Shown here piece after piece: positions 7,958 to 17,814 of a DNA stretch of 64,000 nucleotides. Within the stretch, counting starts at the first letter, position 1. Each line of letters opens with the position of its first letter. The DNA lies in contig NZ_CABVPX010000013.1 of the NCBI RefSeq assembly GCF_902499125.1, forward strand, positions 124,001 to 188,000. Direction: 5' to 3'. The notes beneath the pieces were generated by a model. The model was not told the DNA's origin, ran no database searches, and was given only the letters and a program-made list of their open reading frames with translations. Source of the DNA: Burkholderia arboris (lineage in GTDB: Bacteria; Pseudomonadota; Gammaproteobacteria; Burkholderiales; Burkholderiaceae). Position numbers and translations under genes: made by a program.

Positions 7958-7988
7958 AAAACGGCCTGGCAACCCGCCAAACCGTTTT
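7958..7988 (+). terminator. Candidate intrinsic terminator after exonuclease gene
   Basis: AAAACGG (7958-7964) pairs with CCGTTTT (7982-7988), with an inner TGGC/GCCA stem; the T-tract is short (TTTTC). Lies 44 bp after the stop of the exonuclease gene. Confidence 0.45.
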
Positions 7989-8067
7989 CGTGTCGCAACA
8001 GTCTTCCAGTCGATTTCGACGTGACCGGCCCACCGCGCCGACCAACCGAGTCGCGACTTGTTTTTTA

Positions 8068-8361
8068 CTACGCGAGGCCGATAAGGAGCACTTTGAGGGT
8101 ACCTCCGTGGCTGAGGTCTCCCAGGTAGGCCACGACCTTCTGCTTCTGTCCAAGCGCCGTGAGCGCGTTGCCGATCTGGATCAGCAACGCCGTGTTCGAC
8201 GCATCCACTTCAAACGAATTCGCCCCCTCGTTATTGAGCATGAACGGAAAGGTATCGTGCTGGTCCCAATAGCCCAGCTGGATTGACTCCACCTCGACGC
8301 GCTTCAAGCCGTCCGCCTGCTCCGCGAACTTCTGAATTTCGCTGAAATTTTCGTTCGACAT
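8068..8361 (-). CDS. Orphan 97-residue protein of unknown function
   Basis: I do not recognise this protein. It is 97 residues and acidic in its first half, with no signal peptide, membrane segment or Cys. Sequence texture suggests alternating strands and helices (VEVESIQLGYW, then FEVDASNTALLIQIGNALTAL, then VVAYLGDLSHGGTLKVLLIGL). ATG 8361 is well supported by AGGAG 8-12 bp upstream. Its base composition is less GC-rich than its neighbours, and it stands alone in the region between the exonuclease and guaA, suggesting recent gain. A predicted promoter with tandem boxes lies ~150 bp upstream. Confidence 0.7.
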   Translation of the reverse strand: MSNENFSEIQKFAEQADGLKRVEVESIQLGYWDQHDTFPFMLNNEGANSFEVDASNTALLIQIGNALTALGQKQKVVAYLGDLSHGGTLKVLLIGLA

Positions 8362-8833
8362 GACAATTTCTCCTGCAGTGAGTTGAAAAAAAGCCGAAAC
8401 CCAGGGTCGTATAGGCCGAATCTGACTTGCGCGAGTCACGCATCGACAACGTTCATCACCCTCTCCGTGGTGGCTTGGGCCAGCCATCCGCCAAGAGCCC
8501 TGCGGGGACGAAGTTAGGCTGAGCACGAGGCGCAATCAATTACACTCGATTACAGTCGCGGCGAAACGGGGGGTAGCAGCGCGTCGTTTTCCGATTTCGC
8601 CATCAAGCGGTCTCGCTCCGCACGCGGACGCCGTTTCAAACCCGCACCTCTTGCGCCGCAACTGAGTGCAGGCGCCGATTGAGTACGGCTTGGTGCAGTC
8701 GACGAGCGGAGCCGCTGGTCGAACGAGAACGGAACAGCGGAACTAAAGGCACCCGCGACGCCTCACGGCGCACGAATGTTCTCGGTGTGTTCTGGCCGAT
8801 GAAGCACGAAATCCGCGCGATGCGCCAAGCGGG
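8362..8833. other. Gene-poor stretch between the orphan gene and guaA
   Basis: About 470 bp without a convincing coding sequence. Its left part is the long leader and promoter region of the 8068-8361 gene; the right part (8560-8830) holds nothing I can name. The 3' flank of guaA is known in many bacteria as an integration site for genomic islands; no integrase or direct-repeat attachment site is visible here. Confidence 0.5.
8511..8554 (-). promoter_or_regulatory. Predicted promoter of the orphan gene with tandem TGTAAT boxes
   Basis: On the - strand, TTGATT (8534-8539) and TAACTT (8511-8516) are separated by exactly 17 bp, a plausible sigma-70 pair. Directly upstream lie two 10-bp tandem units, CTGTAATCGA and GTGTAATTGA, whose TGTAAT cores (8549-8554 and 8539-8544) are one helical turn apart and abut the -35 box, the usual geometry for an activator site. 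The leader would be ~140 nt. Confidence 0.45.
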
Positions 8834-8835
8834 CC

Positions 8836-8868
8836 AAAAACAAAAAAGCCCGCTGTGAAGCGGGCTTT
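8836..8868 (-). terminator. Intrinsic terminator of guaA
   Basis: On the - strand AAAGCCCGC (8868-8860), loop TTCACA, GCGGGCTTT (8853-8845) is followed by TTTGTTTTTGG. Lies 47 bp after the guaA stop. Confidence 0.9.
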
Positions 8869-8914
8869 GATGTGTTCTGCGGTCAGTTCGTACCGGTACG
8901 TGCCGGACGTCCAG

Positions 8915-10534
<1,620 letters not shown>

Positions 10535-10641
10535 GGCTGCGGACGGGATGAAGAGAATAAGAAAAGCAGCGCACCAAGCGCTGCGTCAAAAGCATGGACA
10601 GCGGCGTCGGGCGGCAGGCGGCTCGCGCGACGCATCGCCGG

Positions 10642-11247
10642 TCAATCCTGCATCGGCGGGCGTTCGTCGAGTGCGACGCCGCCTGACGATCGACTGGAAC
10701 CGGATGCAGCCGGCGACGATGCCGCGGGCGCCGCGGGACGGCTGACGACGGGCTCGGCACGCTGCGGTGCGGGCGACGACGCGGGCGCCATCGCCGGCTC
10801 GGCCGGACGCTGCGCCGGTGCGCGCGCCTCGAGCGCCTGCGCCTTCTCGCGCCGGCGCACGGCCGATGCGATCCGCACGCCGCCGAGACCGAGCACGATC
10901 AGCACAACGCCGGCCGCGACCGACAGCACCCGGCCGGCAGCCGCCAGCGCGGGACCGTTGCCGGCCCCGAGCGACCAGACGATCGTCAGCACGCCGGTCA
11001 GCCAGTACACGTGACCGACCGACCGCGCGACAGGCGCCGTGAGATCGCCGTTGAACGCCGCATGAAACGCGAGCCACGCGAGCCCGAGCAACGCGATGCC
11101 GAACGCCTGGCCGAGCATCGCAGGCTGGATGTTCGCCAGCTGCAATGCGTTGAACAGCGACTGCCAGGGCGTCAGCACGAACAGCACGCCGAACGCCAGC
11201 AGCAATACGGCATCGATGATCAGCACAGCTCGCAGCAGCGGTTTCAT
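10642..11247 (-). CDS. Putative four-helix membrane protein in the gua operon
   Basis: 201 residues. Four hydrophobic segments occupy roughly residues 5-30, 43-63, 78-98 and 103-125, followed by a basic stop-transfer (RRREKAQ) and a low-complexity Ala/Pro/Ser tail of ~65 residues, presumably cytoplasmic. No family recognised. It starts only 6 bp after the guaB stop, so it is co-transcribed and probably translationally coupled with guaB. The placement between guaB and guaA is known from other Burkholderia, which argues it is a real gene, but a role in purine metabolism is not shown. Confidence 0.75.
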   Translation of the reverse strand: MKPLLRAVLIIDAVLLLAFGVLFVLTPWQSLFNALQLANIQPAMLGQAFGIALLGLAWLAFHAAFNGDLTAPVARSVGHVYWLTGVLTIVWSLGAGNGPALAAAGRVLSVAAGVVLIVLGLGGVRIASAVRRREKAQALEARAPAQRPAEPAMAPASSPAPQRAEPVVSRPAAPAASSPAASGSSRSSGGVALDERPPMQD

Positions 11248-11253
11248 CGGCGA

Positions 11254-12714
11254 TCAGTCCACGTGATAGTTCGGTGCTTCCTTCGTGATCTGCACGTCGT
11301 GCACGTGCGACTCGCGCATGCCCGCTGCCGTGATCTGGACGAACTCGGCCTTCTCGTGCAGCTCGTCGATCGTGCGGCAGCCGCAGTAGCCCATGCTGGC
11401 GCGCACGCCGCCGACCAGCTGGAACAGGATCGCGTTGACCGAACCCTTGTATGCGACGCGGCCTTCGATGCCTTCCGGCACGAGCTTGTCGATGTTCGCC
11501 GAATTGTCCTGGAAGTAGCGGTCTGCCGCGCCGTCCTTCATCGCGCCGACCGAACCCATGCCGCGGTACGACTTGTACTGGCGGCCCTGATACAGGAACA
11601 CGTCGCCCGGCGCCTCTTCGGTGCCCGCGAACATGCTGCCCATCATCACCGCGTTCGCGCCGGCCGCGAGGGCCTTCGACACGTCACCCGAGAAGCGCAC
11701 GCCACCGTCGGCGATGCACGGCACGCCGGTGCCCTTCAGTGCGTCCGCGACGTTCGCGATCGCGCTGATCTGCGGCACGCCGACCCCCGCGACGATCCGC
11801 GTCGTGCAGATCGAGCCCGGGCCGATACCGACCTTGACCGCGTCCGCGCCGTATTCGACGAGCGCCTTCGCAGCGGCAGCCGTCGCGATGTTGCCGCCGA
11901 TCACTTCGACGTGCGGGAAGTTCTGCTTGACCCAGCGGACGCGCTCGAGCACGCCCTTGCTGTGACCGTGCGCGGTATCGACGACGATCACGTCGACGCC
12001 GGCCTGCACCAGCAGCTCGACGCGCTCTTCGTTGTCCGGGCCGACGCCGACCGCCGCGCCTGCGCGCAGCTTGCCGTGTTCGTCCTTGCACGCGTCCGGG
12101 TGCTCGGTCTGCTTCGTGATGTCCTTGACGGTCATCAGGCCGCGCAGTTCGAACGCGTCGTTGACGACCAGCACGCGCTCGAGGCGGTGGCTGTGCATCA
12201 GCGCCTTCGCTTCGGCAAGCGGCGTGCCTTCCTTGACCGTGACGAGGCGCTCGCGCGGCGTCATGATCGACTTGACCGGCTCGTCGAGGCGCGTTTCGAA
12301 ACGCAGGTCGCGGTTCGTGACGATACCGACGAGTTGCGGACCTTCGACGACCGGGAAGCCCGAGATGCCATGCTGGCGCGACAGCGCGATCACGTCGCGC
12401 ACCTTCATCTGCGGCGGCACCGTGATCGGGTCGCGGACGACGCCCGACTCGAAACGCTTGACCTTCGCGACCTCGCGAGCCTGTTCGGCCGGCGTGAGGT
12501 TCTTGTGGACGATACCGACGCCACCCTGCTGCGCCATCGCGATCGCGAGGCGACCTTCGGTGACCGTGTCCATCGCGGCGGACACGAGCGGCATGTTCAG
12601 GGAGATGTTGCGGGTCAGCTTGGTCTTGAGGCTGGTGTCGCGCGGGAGAACGTCGGAAAAGGCGGGAACGAGGAGCACGTCATCGAAAGTGAGTGCTTTT
12701 TGGATCAGACGCAT
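11254..12714 (-). CDS. guaB: Inosine-5'-monophosphate dehydrogenase
   Basis: 486 residues, the normal length. Catalyses NAD-dependent IMP to XMP, the committed step to guanine nucleotides; its product feeds GuaA downstream. TIM barrel interrupted by two CBS domains (residues ~95-205, e.g. ISGFPVVEG and LERVLVVND). The catalytic Cys loop is [10 protein letters not shown] and the flap contains the usual YKSYRGMGS and YFQD segments. ATG 12714 is preceded by a near-consensus -10 box 27 bp upstream. First gene of the gua cluster. Confidence 0.98.
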   Translation of the reverse strand: MRLIQKALTFDDVLLVPAFSDVLPRDTSLKTKLTRNISLNMPLVSAAMDTVTEGRLAIAMAQQGGVGIVHKNLTPAEQAREVAKVKRFESGVVRDPITVPPQMKVRDVIALSRQHGISGFPVVEGPQLVGIVTNRDLRFETRLDEPVKSIMTPRERLVTVKEGTPLAEAKALMHSHRLERVLVVNDAFELRGLMTVKDITKQTEHPDACKDEHGKLRAGAAVGVGPDNEERVELLVQAGVDVIVVDTAHGHSKGVLERVRWVKQNFPHVEVIGGNIATAAAAKALVEYGADAVKVGIGPGSICTTRIVAGVGVPQISAIANVADALKGTGVPCIADGGVRFSGDVSKALAAGANAVMMGSMFAGTEEAPGDVFLYQGRQYKSYRGMGSVGAMKDGAADRYFQDNSANIDKLVPEGIEGRVAYKGSVNAILFQLVGGVRASMGYCGCRTIDELHEKAEFVQITAAGMRESHVHDVQITKEAPNYHVD

Positions 12715-12740
12715 GGCAAATCCTATGGGCGCAAAAGCGA

Positions 12741-12771
12741 ATTATACGCGAAGCGCCGCGAATTTTCACAA
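12741..12771 (-). promoter_or_regulatory. Predicted guaB promoter
   Basis: On the - strand a perfect TATAAT (12746-12741) lies 27 bp before the guaB ATG. The best -35, TTGTGA (12771-12766), is 19 bp upstream, a loose spacing. The transcript would have a very short leader. Confidence 0.6.
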
Positions 12772-12992
12772 CACGAACAACGGCTTAGCCGGTTTCAGCC
12801 GTTCGGGGGCCGAATCGTTCGGATCGCGGTTCGGTTCGTTTTCGATCGCCTTTCGTTTCACCGCTGCATCGAGCCATTCGCGCAACCGGCGGCAAAACGG
12901 CTCGTTCGCCTGTTGCGGACGGGGCACGCGACGGTCGCGGCCACGGTGAAACAAGGCCCGGCAACGCATCGAATCGGCCTGCCTACCCTGTG

Positions 12993-13802
12993 TTATAGCA
13001 GTCCGGCCGCATGCACGATCATCGCAATGCCGCCGCCGACCGCCGCACAGCCGGCGATCCGCGCCACTCGTCCGCCGGACGGCGCGAGGCGCTCGGCGGC
13101 GATCGCGACCGTCACGGCCGCCATCACGCGCAGGTCCATCATGCCGACGGCCAGCGCCACCGCCATCAGGTTTCCGCAGCAGGCGCTGCAATGCATCGCA
13201 GCCCGCACGCCGTACCGCCATGCCGCGCCGGCAGTCGCCGCCCGCGACCGGTGCGCGCCGCCCGTCGCGTGCCGGCAGCACGACAGCCGGCGCGCCTTCC
13301 ACGCGGAGAATTGCATCCCGCCCGCAGCCAATACGACCATGCCGGCCGCGAACGGCATCGCACGGGCCAGCGCCGGCAGCCGCATGGCAGCGCCCGTCAG
13401 TGCAGCGCCGGCCGGAAACACGAGCGCCCCGAGGGCCATCCACACCGCGAAATACCCGGCTCCCGCGACGACGACGAGCCCGGCCGGACGCGGCGCCGCC
13501 TGCCGACCGATGTTCTGGCGATAGCGCCAGAGCATCGGCGCGAGCACGGGCAGCATCATCGTCACGGTCATCGCGCCCCACATTCCGGCGAACGCGGTGA
13601 GTGCGCGCCCGGCGCCCCATCCGCACGGCTGCAGCCATGCGGCCGAAGCCGTCCAGCCGCCGGGCATCGGCTCGCCGCCCATCGCGGCCATCGACGCGTG
13701 CTGCACGAGTGTCGCCGTCACCGCGACGGCGAACACGGCCAGGACCGCCGCGCCGAATACTCGTGGATTGGCGCCCGCCCCGCCGGTTGCCGGCCGTGTC
13801 AT
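12993..13802 (-). CDS. DUF2182 integral membrane protein
   Basis: 269 residues with about six to seven hydrophobic segments and the DUF2182 hallmarks: MTVTMMLPVLAPMLWRYR in the second helix region and the metal-binding-like AMHCSACCGNL in the penultimate loop. The family is described as predicted metal-binding membrane proteins of unknown function. ATG 13802 is preferred over an adjacent GTG at 13805; GGCGGGGG lies just upstream. It begins 28 bp after the DUF899 stop and is read with it as a two-gene operon. About 278 bp with no clear gene separate it from guaB. Confidence 0.85.
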   Translation of the reverse strand: MTRPATGGAGANPRVFGAAVLAVFAVAVTATLVQHASMAAMGGEPMPGGWTASAAWLQPCGWGAGRALTAFAGMWGAMTVTMMLPVLAPMLWRYRQNIGRQAAPRPAGLVVVAGAGYFAVWMALGALVFPAGAALTGAAMRLPALARAMPFAAGMVVLAAGGMQFSAWKARRLSCCRHATGGAHRSRAATAGAAWRYGVRAAMHCSACCGNLMAVALAVGMMDLRVMAAVTVAIAAERLAPSGGRVARIAGCAAVGGGIAMIVHAAGLL

Positions 13803-13830
13803 CACGCCCCCGCCCGTCGCCGGCCGGCGC

Positions 13831-14595
13831 TCAACCGCGCACGTACTCGTCGTGACGGCGCCACCACGGGCCCGCCTCGTTGCGCCCGCGCGGCGCGCGA
13901 TCGAGCCACTGGTACATCCCCCACAGCCCGTCGAGCCCGCGCGCGTAGGTCGAATACGTGTGATAGACGGCGCCGTCCTCGCGCACGAACGCGCTCATCC
14001 CCGGCCGGTCGAGCGAGTACGTAACCGCGTCGGTGCCGCAGGTGGCCGCAAACTGCACGACGGGCGCCGGCGGCGGATCCATGTCCATCGCATGGCCGGC
14101 CCGCGCGTAGTTGTATTCGACCTCGCCCGCGCGTTGCTGCGTTTCGGTGAACGACACGTTGAAGTCGAAGTTGAATTCGCTGCCGACCGACGACGCCCAC
14201 GGAAACGTCCATCCCATCCGCTCGCGGTACGCGAGCAACTTCACGAGCGGCGCGCGCGACACGGCGGCAAGCGTGACGTCGTGGTACGCGAGATGCACGG
14301 CAAAGCCGTCGAAGCCATCGGCGAGCGCCGAGCATGACGGGCAGCCCGCCTTGTAATCGGGGCCGAACATGAAGTGATAGACGAGCAGTTGCGAGCGGCC
14401 GCGAAACAGGTCGTCGAGCGTCGCCTGCCCGTCTTCGGTGTCGAACCGGTAGGTCTTGTCGACGCGCACCCACGGCAGTGTCTGGCGCCGCCGCGCGAGT
14501 TCGTCGCTTTGCCGCGTCAGCGCCTTTTCGGCGTCGAGCAGTGCGCGGCGCTCGGCCAGCCATTCGTCGCGCGTTCCGGTGAGATGGGTCGTCAT
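13831..14595 (-). CDS. DUF899 thioredoxin-like protein
   Basis: 254 residues of the DUF899 family. A thioredoxin-like core is visible: LLVYHFMFGPDYKAGCPSC with a CPSC motif around residues 93-96, then HDVTLAAVSRAPL, and a C-terminal GLWGMYQWLDRAPRG. Reaction unknown; a redox or dithiol role is inferred from the fold and the CxxC. ATG 14595 has an ideal AAGGAGG 7-8 bp upstream; an upstream ATG at 14628 does not. Divergent from the regulator at 14709 and upstream of the DUF2182 gene in one operon. Confidence 0.85.
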   Translation of the reverse strand: MTTHLTGTRDEWLAERRALLDAEKALTRQSDELARRRQTLPWVRVDKTYRFDTEDGQATLDDLFRGRSQLLVYHFMFGPDYKAGCPSCSALADGFDGFAVHLAYHDVTLAAVSRAPLVKLLAYRERMGWTFPWASSVGSEFNFDFNVSFTETQQRAGEVEYNYARAGHAMDMDPPPAPVVQFAATCGTDAVTYSLDRPGMSAFVREDGAVYHTYSTYARGLDGLWGMYQWLDRAPRGRNEAGPWWRRHDEYVRG

Positions 14596-14708
14596 TGCGG
14601 GTTCCTCCTTCGGTGGGTATCCGGGCACGGCGTACGATGCCGTGTACGTGGTGCTAGATTAGTGGCCGACATCGGGCCGGAGGGAGTGACAACTGTGTCG
14701 GGATTCGA

Positions 14709-15929
14709 ATGGATTCGCTGATCACGGCGGCCGCACGCGCGCTCGCGGCCGGCGACGCGCTCGGCGCGCTGAACCGCGTTGCACTGCGCGACGATGCGCC
14801 GGCGCTCGCGCTGCGCGGCATCGCGATGGCGCAGCTCGGCGATTTCGAGCGCGCGCGTGCCCTCGTGCGCGGCGCCGCCCGTGCGTTCGGTCCAAGGGAA
14901 GCCGTCGCGCGGGCGCGCTGCGTGGTCGCGGAAGCCGAGATCGCGCTCGCGTCGCGCGACCTTCAGTGGCCGACGCGCGCGCTCGATGCGGCCTGCGCGA
15001 CGCTCGACGCGCACGGCGACCGCGCAAATGCCGCGCATGCCCGCTATCTCGGCGTGCGCCGGTTGTTGCTGATCGGTCACCTCGACGACGCCGAGCAGCG
15101 GCTCGCGACGCTCGATCCCGCGCCACTGCCGCCCGCGTCGCGCGCCGCCCATGAACTGATCGCGGCCGGCATCGCGATGCGCCGCATCCGCACGCACGCG
15201 GCCCGTGCAGCGCTTGCCCGTGCGCGGGCCGCCGCCCGCGACGCCGGCATCGCCGCGCTGACGGCCGAAGTCGACACCGCGGCGGGCGTGCTCGACGCAC
15301 CGGCCGCGCGACTCATTGCGCGCGGCTCATCGCGGCTCGTCCCGCTCGACGAAGTCGAGACGCTGTTCGAGTCGAATGCGCTCGTCGTCGATGCGTGCCG
15401 CCACACGGTGCGCGACGCGCGCACGACCGTGTCGCTCGCGCGGCGCCCGGTGCTGTTCGTGCTCGCCCGCGCGCTCGGCGAGGCCTGGCCGGGCGACGTG
15501 TCGAGAAACGCGCTCGTCGCCGCCGCGTTCCGCGCGAAACAGGCGGACGAATCGCATCGCGCGCGGCTGCGCGTCGAGATCGGCCGGTTGCGCGCGGTGC
15601 TGCGCCCGCTCGCGAACGTCATCGCGACACCGCGCGGCTTCGCGCTCGAACCGCTCGGCGTGCGCGAGACCGTCGTCCTCGCGCGCCCGGTCGACGATCG
15701 CCACGCAGCGGTGCTCGCGCTGCTCGCCGACGGCGAAGCGTGGTCGAGCTCCGCGCTGGCGCTCGCGCTCGGCGCGAGCCAGCGCACCGTACAACGTGCG
15801 CTCGACGCGCTCGCCGAAGCCGGCAAGGCGCAGGCGCTTGGCCGAGGCCGCGCACGCCGCTGGATGACGCCGCCGCTGCCCGGTTTCGCGACGACCTTGT
15901 TACTCCCTGTTGCGCTGCCGGGAGATTAG
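14709..15929 (+). CDS. Regulator with helical-repeat N terminus and two winged-helix domains
   Basis: 406 residues. Residues ~1-200 are Ala-rich helical hairpins resembling TPR repeats. Residues ~240-315 look like an OmpR/BTAD-type winged helix (RARLRVEIGRLRAVLRP then VIATPRGFAL). Residues ~333-388 form a second winged helix with a clear turn, SSALALALGASQRTVQRALD, and a basic wing. Two DNA-binding heads in one chain are unusual. It is divergent from the DUF899-DUF2182 operon (113-bp gap) and upstream of the propeller gene, so it may control either. Ligand or input signal not recognisable. Confidence 0.7.
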   Translation: MDSLITAAARALAAGDALGALNRVALRDDAPALALRGIAMAQLGDFERARALVRGAARAFGPREAVARARCVVAEAEIALASRDLQWPTRALDAACATLDAHGDRANAAHARYLGVRRLLLIGHLDDAEQRLATLDPAPLPPASRAAHELIAAGIAMRRIRTHAARAALARARAAARDAGIAALTAEVDTAAGVLDAPAARLIARGSSRLVPLDEVETLFESNALVVDACRHTVRDARTTVSLARRPVLFVLARALGEAWPGDVSRNALVAAAFRAKQADESHRARLRVEIGRLRAVLRPLANVIATPRGFALEPLGVRETVVLARPVDDRHAAVLALLADGEAWSSSALALALGASQRTVQRALDALAEAGKAQALGRGRARRWMTPPLPGFATTLLLPVALPGD

Positions 15930-15960
15930 GATGACCTCATCGAACGACGAGGTGACGAAC

Positions 15961-16647
15961 ATGAAACGCTCCACTGCAGACATCCTTCACGAATACGGCC
16001 CGTTTCCCGGTGTCGACGGCGTGCACGGCGTCACGTTCGACGGGCAGCACGTGTGGTTCGCGTCCGGCGACAAGCTGAATGCGCTCGATCCCGGGCGCGG
16101 CACGACCGTCCGCTCGCTCGACGTCGCCGCGCACGCGGGCACCGCGTACGACGGCCGCCACCTGTTCCAGATCGTCGAAGACCGCATCGAGACAATCGAC
16201 CCCGAATCGGGCCGCGTGCTCGCGACGATCCCGGCGCCCGGGGGCGGCGCCGATTCGGGGCTCGCGTGGGCCGAAGGCACGCTGTGGGTCGGCCAGTACC
16301 GTGAACGCAAGATTCATCAGGTGGATCCGCAATCGGGCGCCGTGCTGCGCACGATCGAGTCGAACCGCTTCGTCACCGGCGTGACGTGGGTCGACGGCGA
16401 GCTGTGGCACGGCACGTGGGAAGCCGACCAGAGCGACCTGCGGCGCATCGATCCACGTACGGGCGAGGTGCTCGAGCAGGTCGACATGCCGCCCGGTGTC
16501 GGCGTATCGGGGCTCGAATCCGACGGCCACGACCGCTTCTATTGCGGCGGCGGCAACAGCGGCAAGCTGCGCACCGTGCGGCGTCCGGCGCACACGCGTG
16601 CGGCAGGCGACGGCACGCAGGCAACCCCCGATCCCGCTGACGCCTGA
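15961..16647 (+). CDS. Beta-propeller protein, glutamine cyclotransferase-like
   Basis: 228 residues containing at least five WD/PQQ-like blades with the pattern GVTFDGQHVWFAS..., GTAYDGRHLFQI, GLAWAEGTLWVGQY, GVTWVDGELWHGTW and VSGLESDGHDRFYCGG. This blade spacing is that of bacterial glutamine cyclotransferase-like or SMP-30-like propellers. No signal peptide is evident, so it is probably cytoplasmic. ATG 15961 has GAGGTGA 7 bp upstream; ATG 15931, also with a ribosome site, would add ten residues. It starts 31 bp after the regulator stop, suggesting co-transcription. Activity unproven. Confidence 0.75.
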   Translation: MKRSTADILHEYGPFPGVDGVHGVTFDGQHVWFASGDKLNALDPGRGTTVRSLDVAAHAGTAYDGRHLFQIVEDRIETIDPESGRVLATIPAPGGGADSGLAWAEGTLWVGQYRERKIHQVDPQSGAVLRTIESNRFVTGVTWVDGELWHGTWEADQSDLRRIDPRTGEVLEQVDMPPGVGVSGLESDGHDRFYCGGGNSGKLRTVRRPAHTRAAGDGTQATPDPADA

Positions 16648-16723
16648 TCCGCCGCCCGTCGAAGCCGCTCCGGCGCACCGCACGCCGGCATTCGCGACGC
16701 CCCGAGTGCAGGAATGAACAAGA

Positions 16724-16749
16724 CGACGCCGCGACGGCGTCGCTAAGAT
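16724..16749 (+). promoter_or_regulatory. 8-bp hairpin followed by a -10-like box upstream of the EamA gene
   Basis: CGACGCCG (16724-16731) and CGGCGTCG (16735-16742) make a perfect stem with a 3-nt loop; TAAGAT (16744-16749) follows immediately and is 33 bp before the transporter ATG. It could end the propeller transcript or mark a hairpin-linked promoter; no good -35 is visible. Confidence 0.35.
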
Positions 16750-16782
16750 GCGCGCACATCAGTCATTCGTTCGGAGCAGTCG

Positions 16783-17766
16783 ATGCAGCGCGGTGTGGTT
16801 TATGGTGTCCTGGCGGGTGCCCTGTGGGGCATGGTGTTTCTCGTTCCGCGGCTGCTGACCGATTTTTCGCCGCTGCTGCTGAGCGCCGGCCGCTACGCGA
16901 TGTACGGCCTCGTATCGGTCGCGGCCGCGCTGCCGGCCGCCCGCTCGCTGCTCGCGCGGCTGACCCGTGAAGACCTCGCAGCCCTGGTGAAGCTCGCCGT
17001 CGTCGGCAACGTCGCGTACTACATGCTGCTGTCCGGCGCCGTGCACCTGATCGGCATCGCGCCCAGCTCGCTGATCGTCGGCGTGCTGCCCGTGACCGTC
17101 ACGCTCGCCGGCCTCGGCGACCACGGCGCCGTGCCGCTGCGGCGGCTCGCCGCCCCGCTTGCGCTGGTGATCGCGGGCATCGTCTGCATCAACGTCGATT
17201 TGTTTACGTCGGAAGCCGCGCACGCAACCACGCTCCCCCAGAAGCTCGCGGGTATCGCCTGCGCGGCGGGTGCGCTGGCCAGCTGGACCTGGTATGCGGT
17301 GGCGAACGCGCGCTACCTGCAGCGCCATCATCGTTTCGGCGGCAACGAGTGGTCGATACTGTGGGGCGTCGTGACGGGCCTGATCGGCGGCCTCTGCTGG
17401 ATCGCGATCCTCGCGCTGCCCGCGGGTACGGTGCAGGCGGCCGTCCCGGCGTCGCGCTGGCAGTTGTTCTGGCTGCTGAACCTCGTGCTCGCGATCGGCG
17501 CGTCGTGGCTCGGCAACGGGCTGTGGAATGCCGCGTCGAAGCGGCTGCCGCTTACGTTGTCGGGCCAGTTGATCGTGTTCGAAACCGTGTTCGCGATGCT
17601 GTACGCATTCGTGTACGACCAGCGGATGCCGCGCACGCTCGAAATCGCCGCACTCGTGCTGCTGCTCGCCGGCGTGTACGGCGCGGTGCGACAGCACGGC
17701 GACACGCCGGCCGGTGGCAATACGCCGGACCACGCGCCGCCCAACGCAAACGCCGCGGCCCGCTAA
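16783..17766 (+). CDS. EamA/DMT family transporter
   Basis: 327 residues with ten hydrophobic segments arranged as two EamA repeats (residues ~1-140 and ~155-300), the drug/metabolite exporter layout. The first helix starts directly (GVVYGVLAGALWGMVFLVPR) and the second repeat opens with GIACAAGALASWTWYAVANA. The polar C-terminal tail of ~25 residues is Pro/Asn/Ala-rich. Substrate unknown; family members export amino acids, nucleosides or metabolites. Its stop codon lies inside a strong hairpin shared with the convergent rnfH gene. Confidence 0.88.
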   Translation: MQRGVVYGVLAGALWGMVFLVPRLLTDFSPLLLSAGRYAMYGLVSVAAALPAARSLLARLTREDLAALVKLAVVGNVAYYMLLSGAVHLIGIAPSSLIVGVLPVTVTLAGLGDHGAVPLRRLAAPLALVIAGIVCINVDLFTSEAAHATTLPQKLAGIACAAGALASWTWYAVANARYLQRHHRFGGNEWSILWGVVTGLIGGLCWIAILALPAGTVQAAVPASRWQLFWLLNLVLAIGASWLGNGLWNAASKRLPLTLSGQLIVFETVFAMLYAFVYDQRMPRTLEIAALVLLLAGVYGAVRQHGDTPAGGNTPDHAPPNANAAAR

Positions 17767-17786
17767 GAAGGAGCGCCGCGGCGTTT
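17748..17786. terminator. 11-bp perfect inverted repeat spanning the EamA stop codon
   Basis: AAACGCCGCGG (17748-17758) and CCGCGGCGTTT (17776-17786) pair perfectly around a 17-nt loop that contains the TAA stop. With A and T flanks on both sides it can terminate in both directions between the convergent transporter and rnfH. Confidence 0.65.
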
Positions 17787-17814
17787 GATCAGACGAATCG
17801 GAACGAATGACGCG

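Noticed and set aside
8560..8830. Small gene upstream of guaA's terminator
   Set aside because: Short frames exist on both strands but none has a ribosome site and a sensible composition.
7914..8914. Integrase, attachment repeats or tRNA at the guaA flank
   Set aside because: I looked for direct repeats, tRNA cloverleaf arms and integrase motifs and saw none.
13011..14024. 337-codon + strand frame opposite the DUF2182 gene
   Set aside because: No domain; the - strand gene has membrane segments and family motifs.
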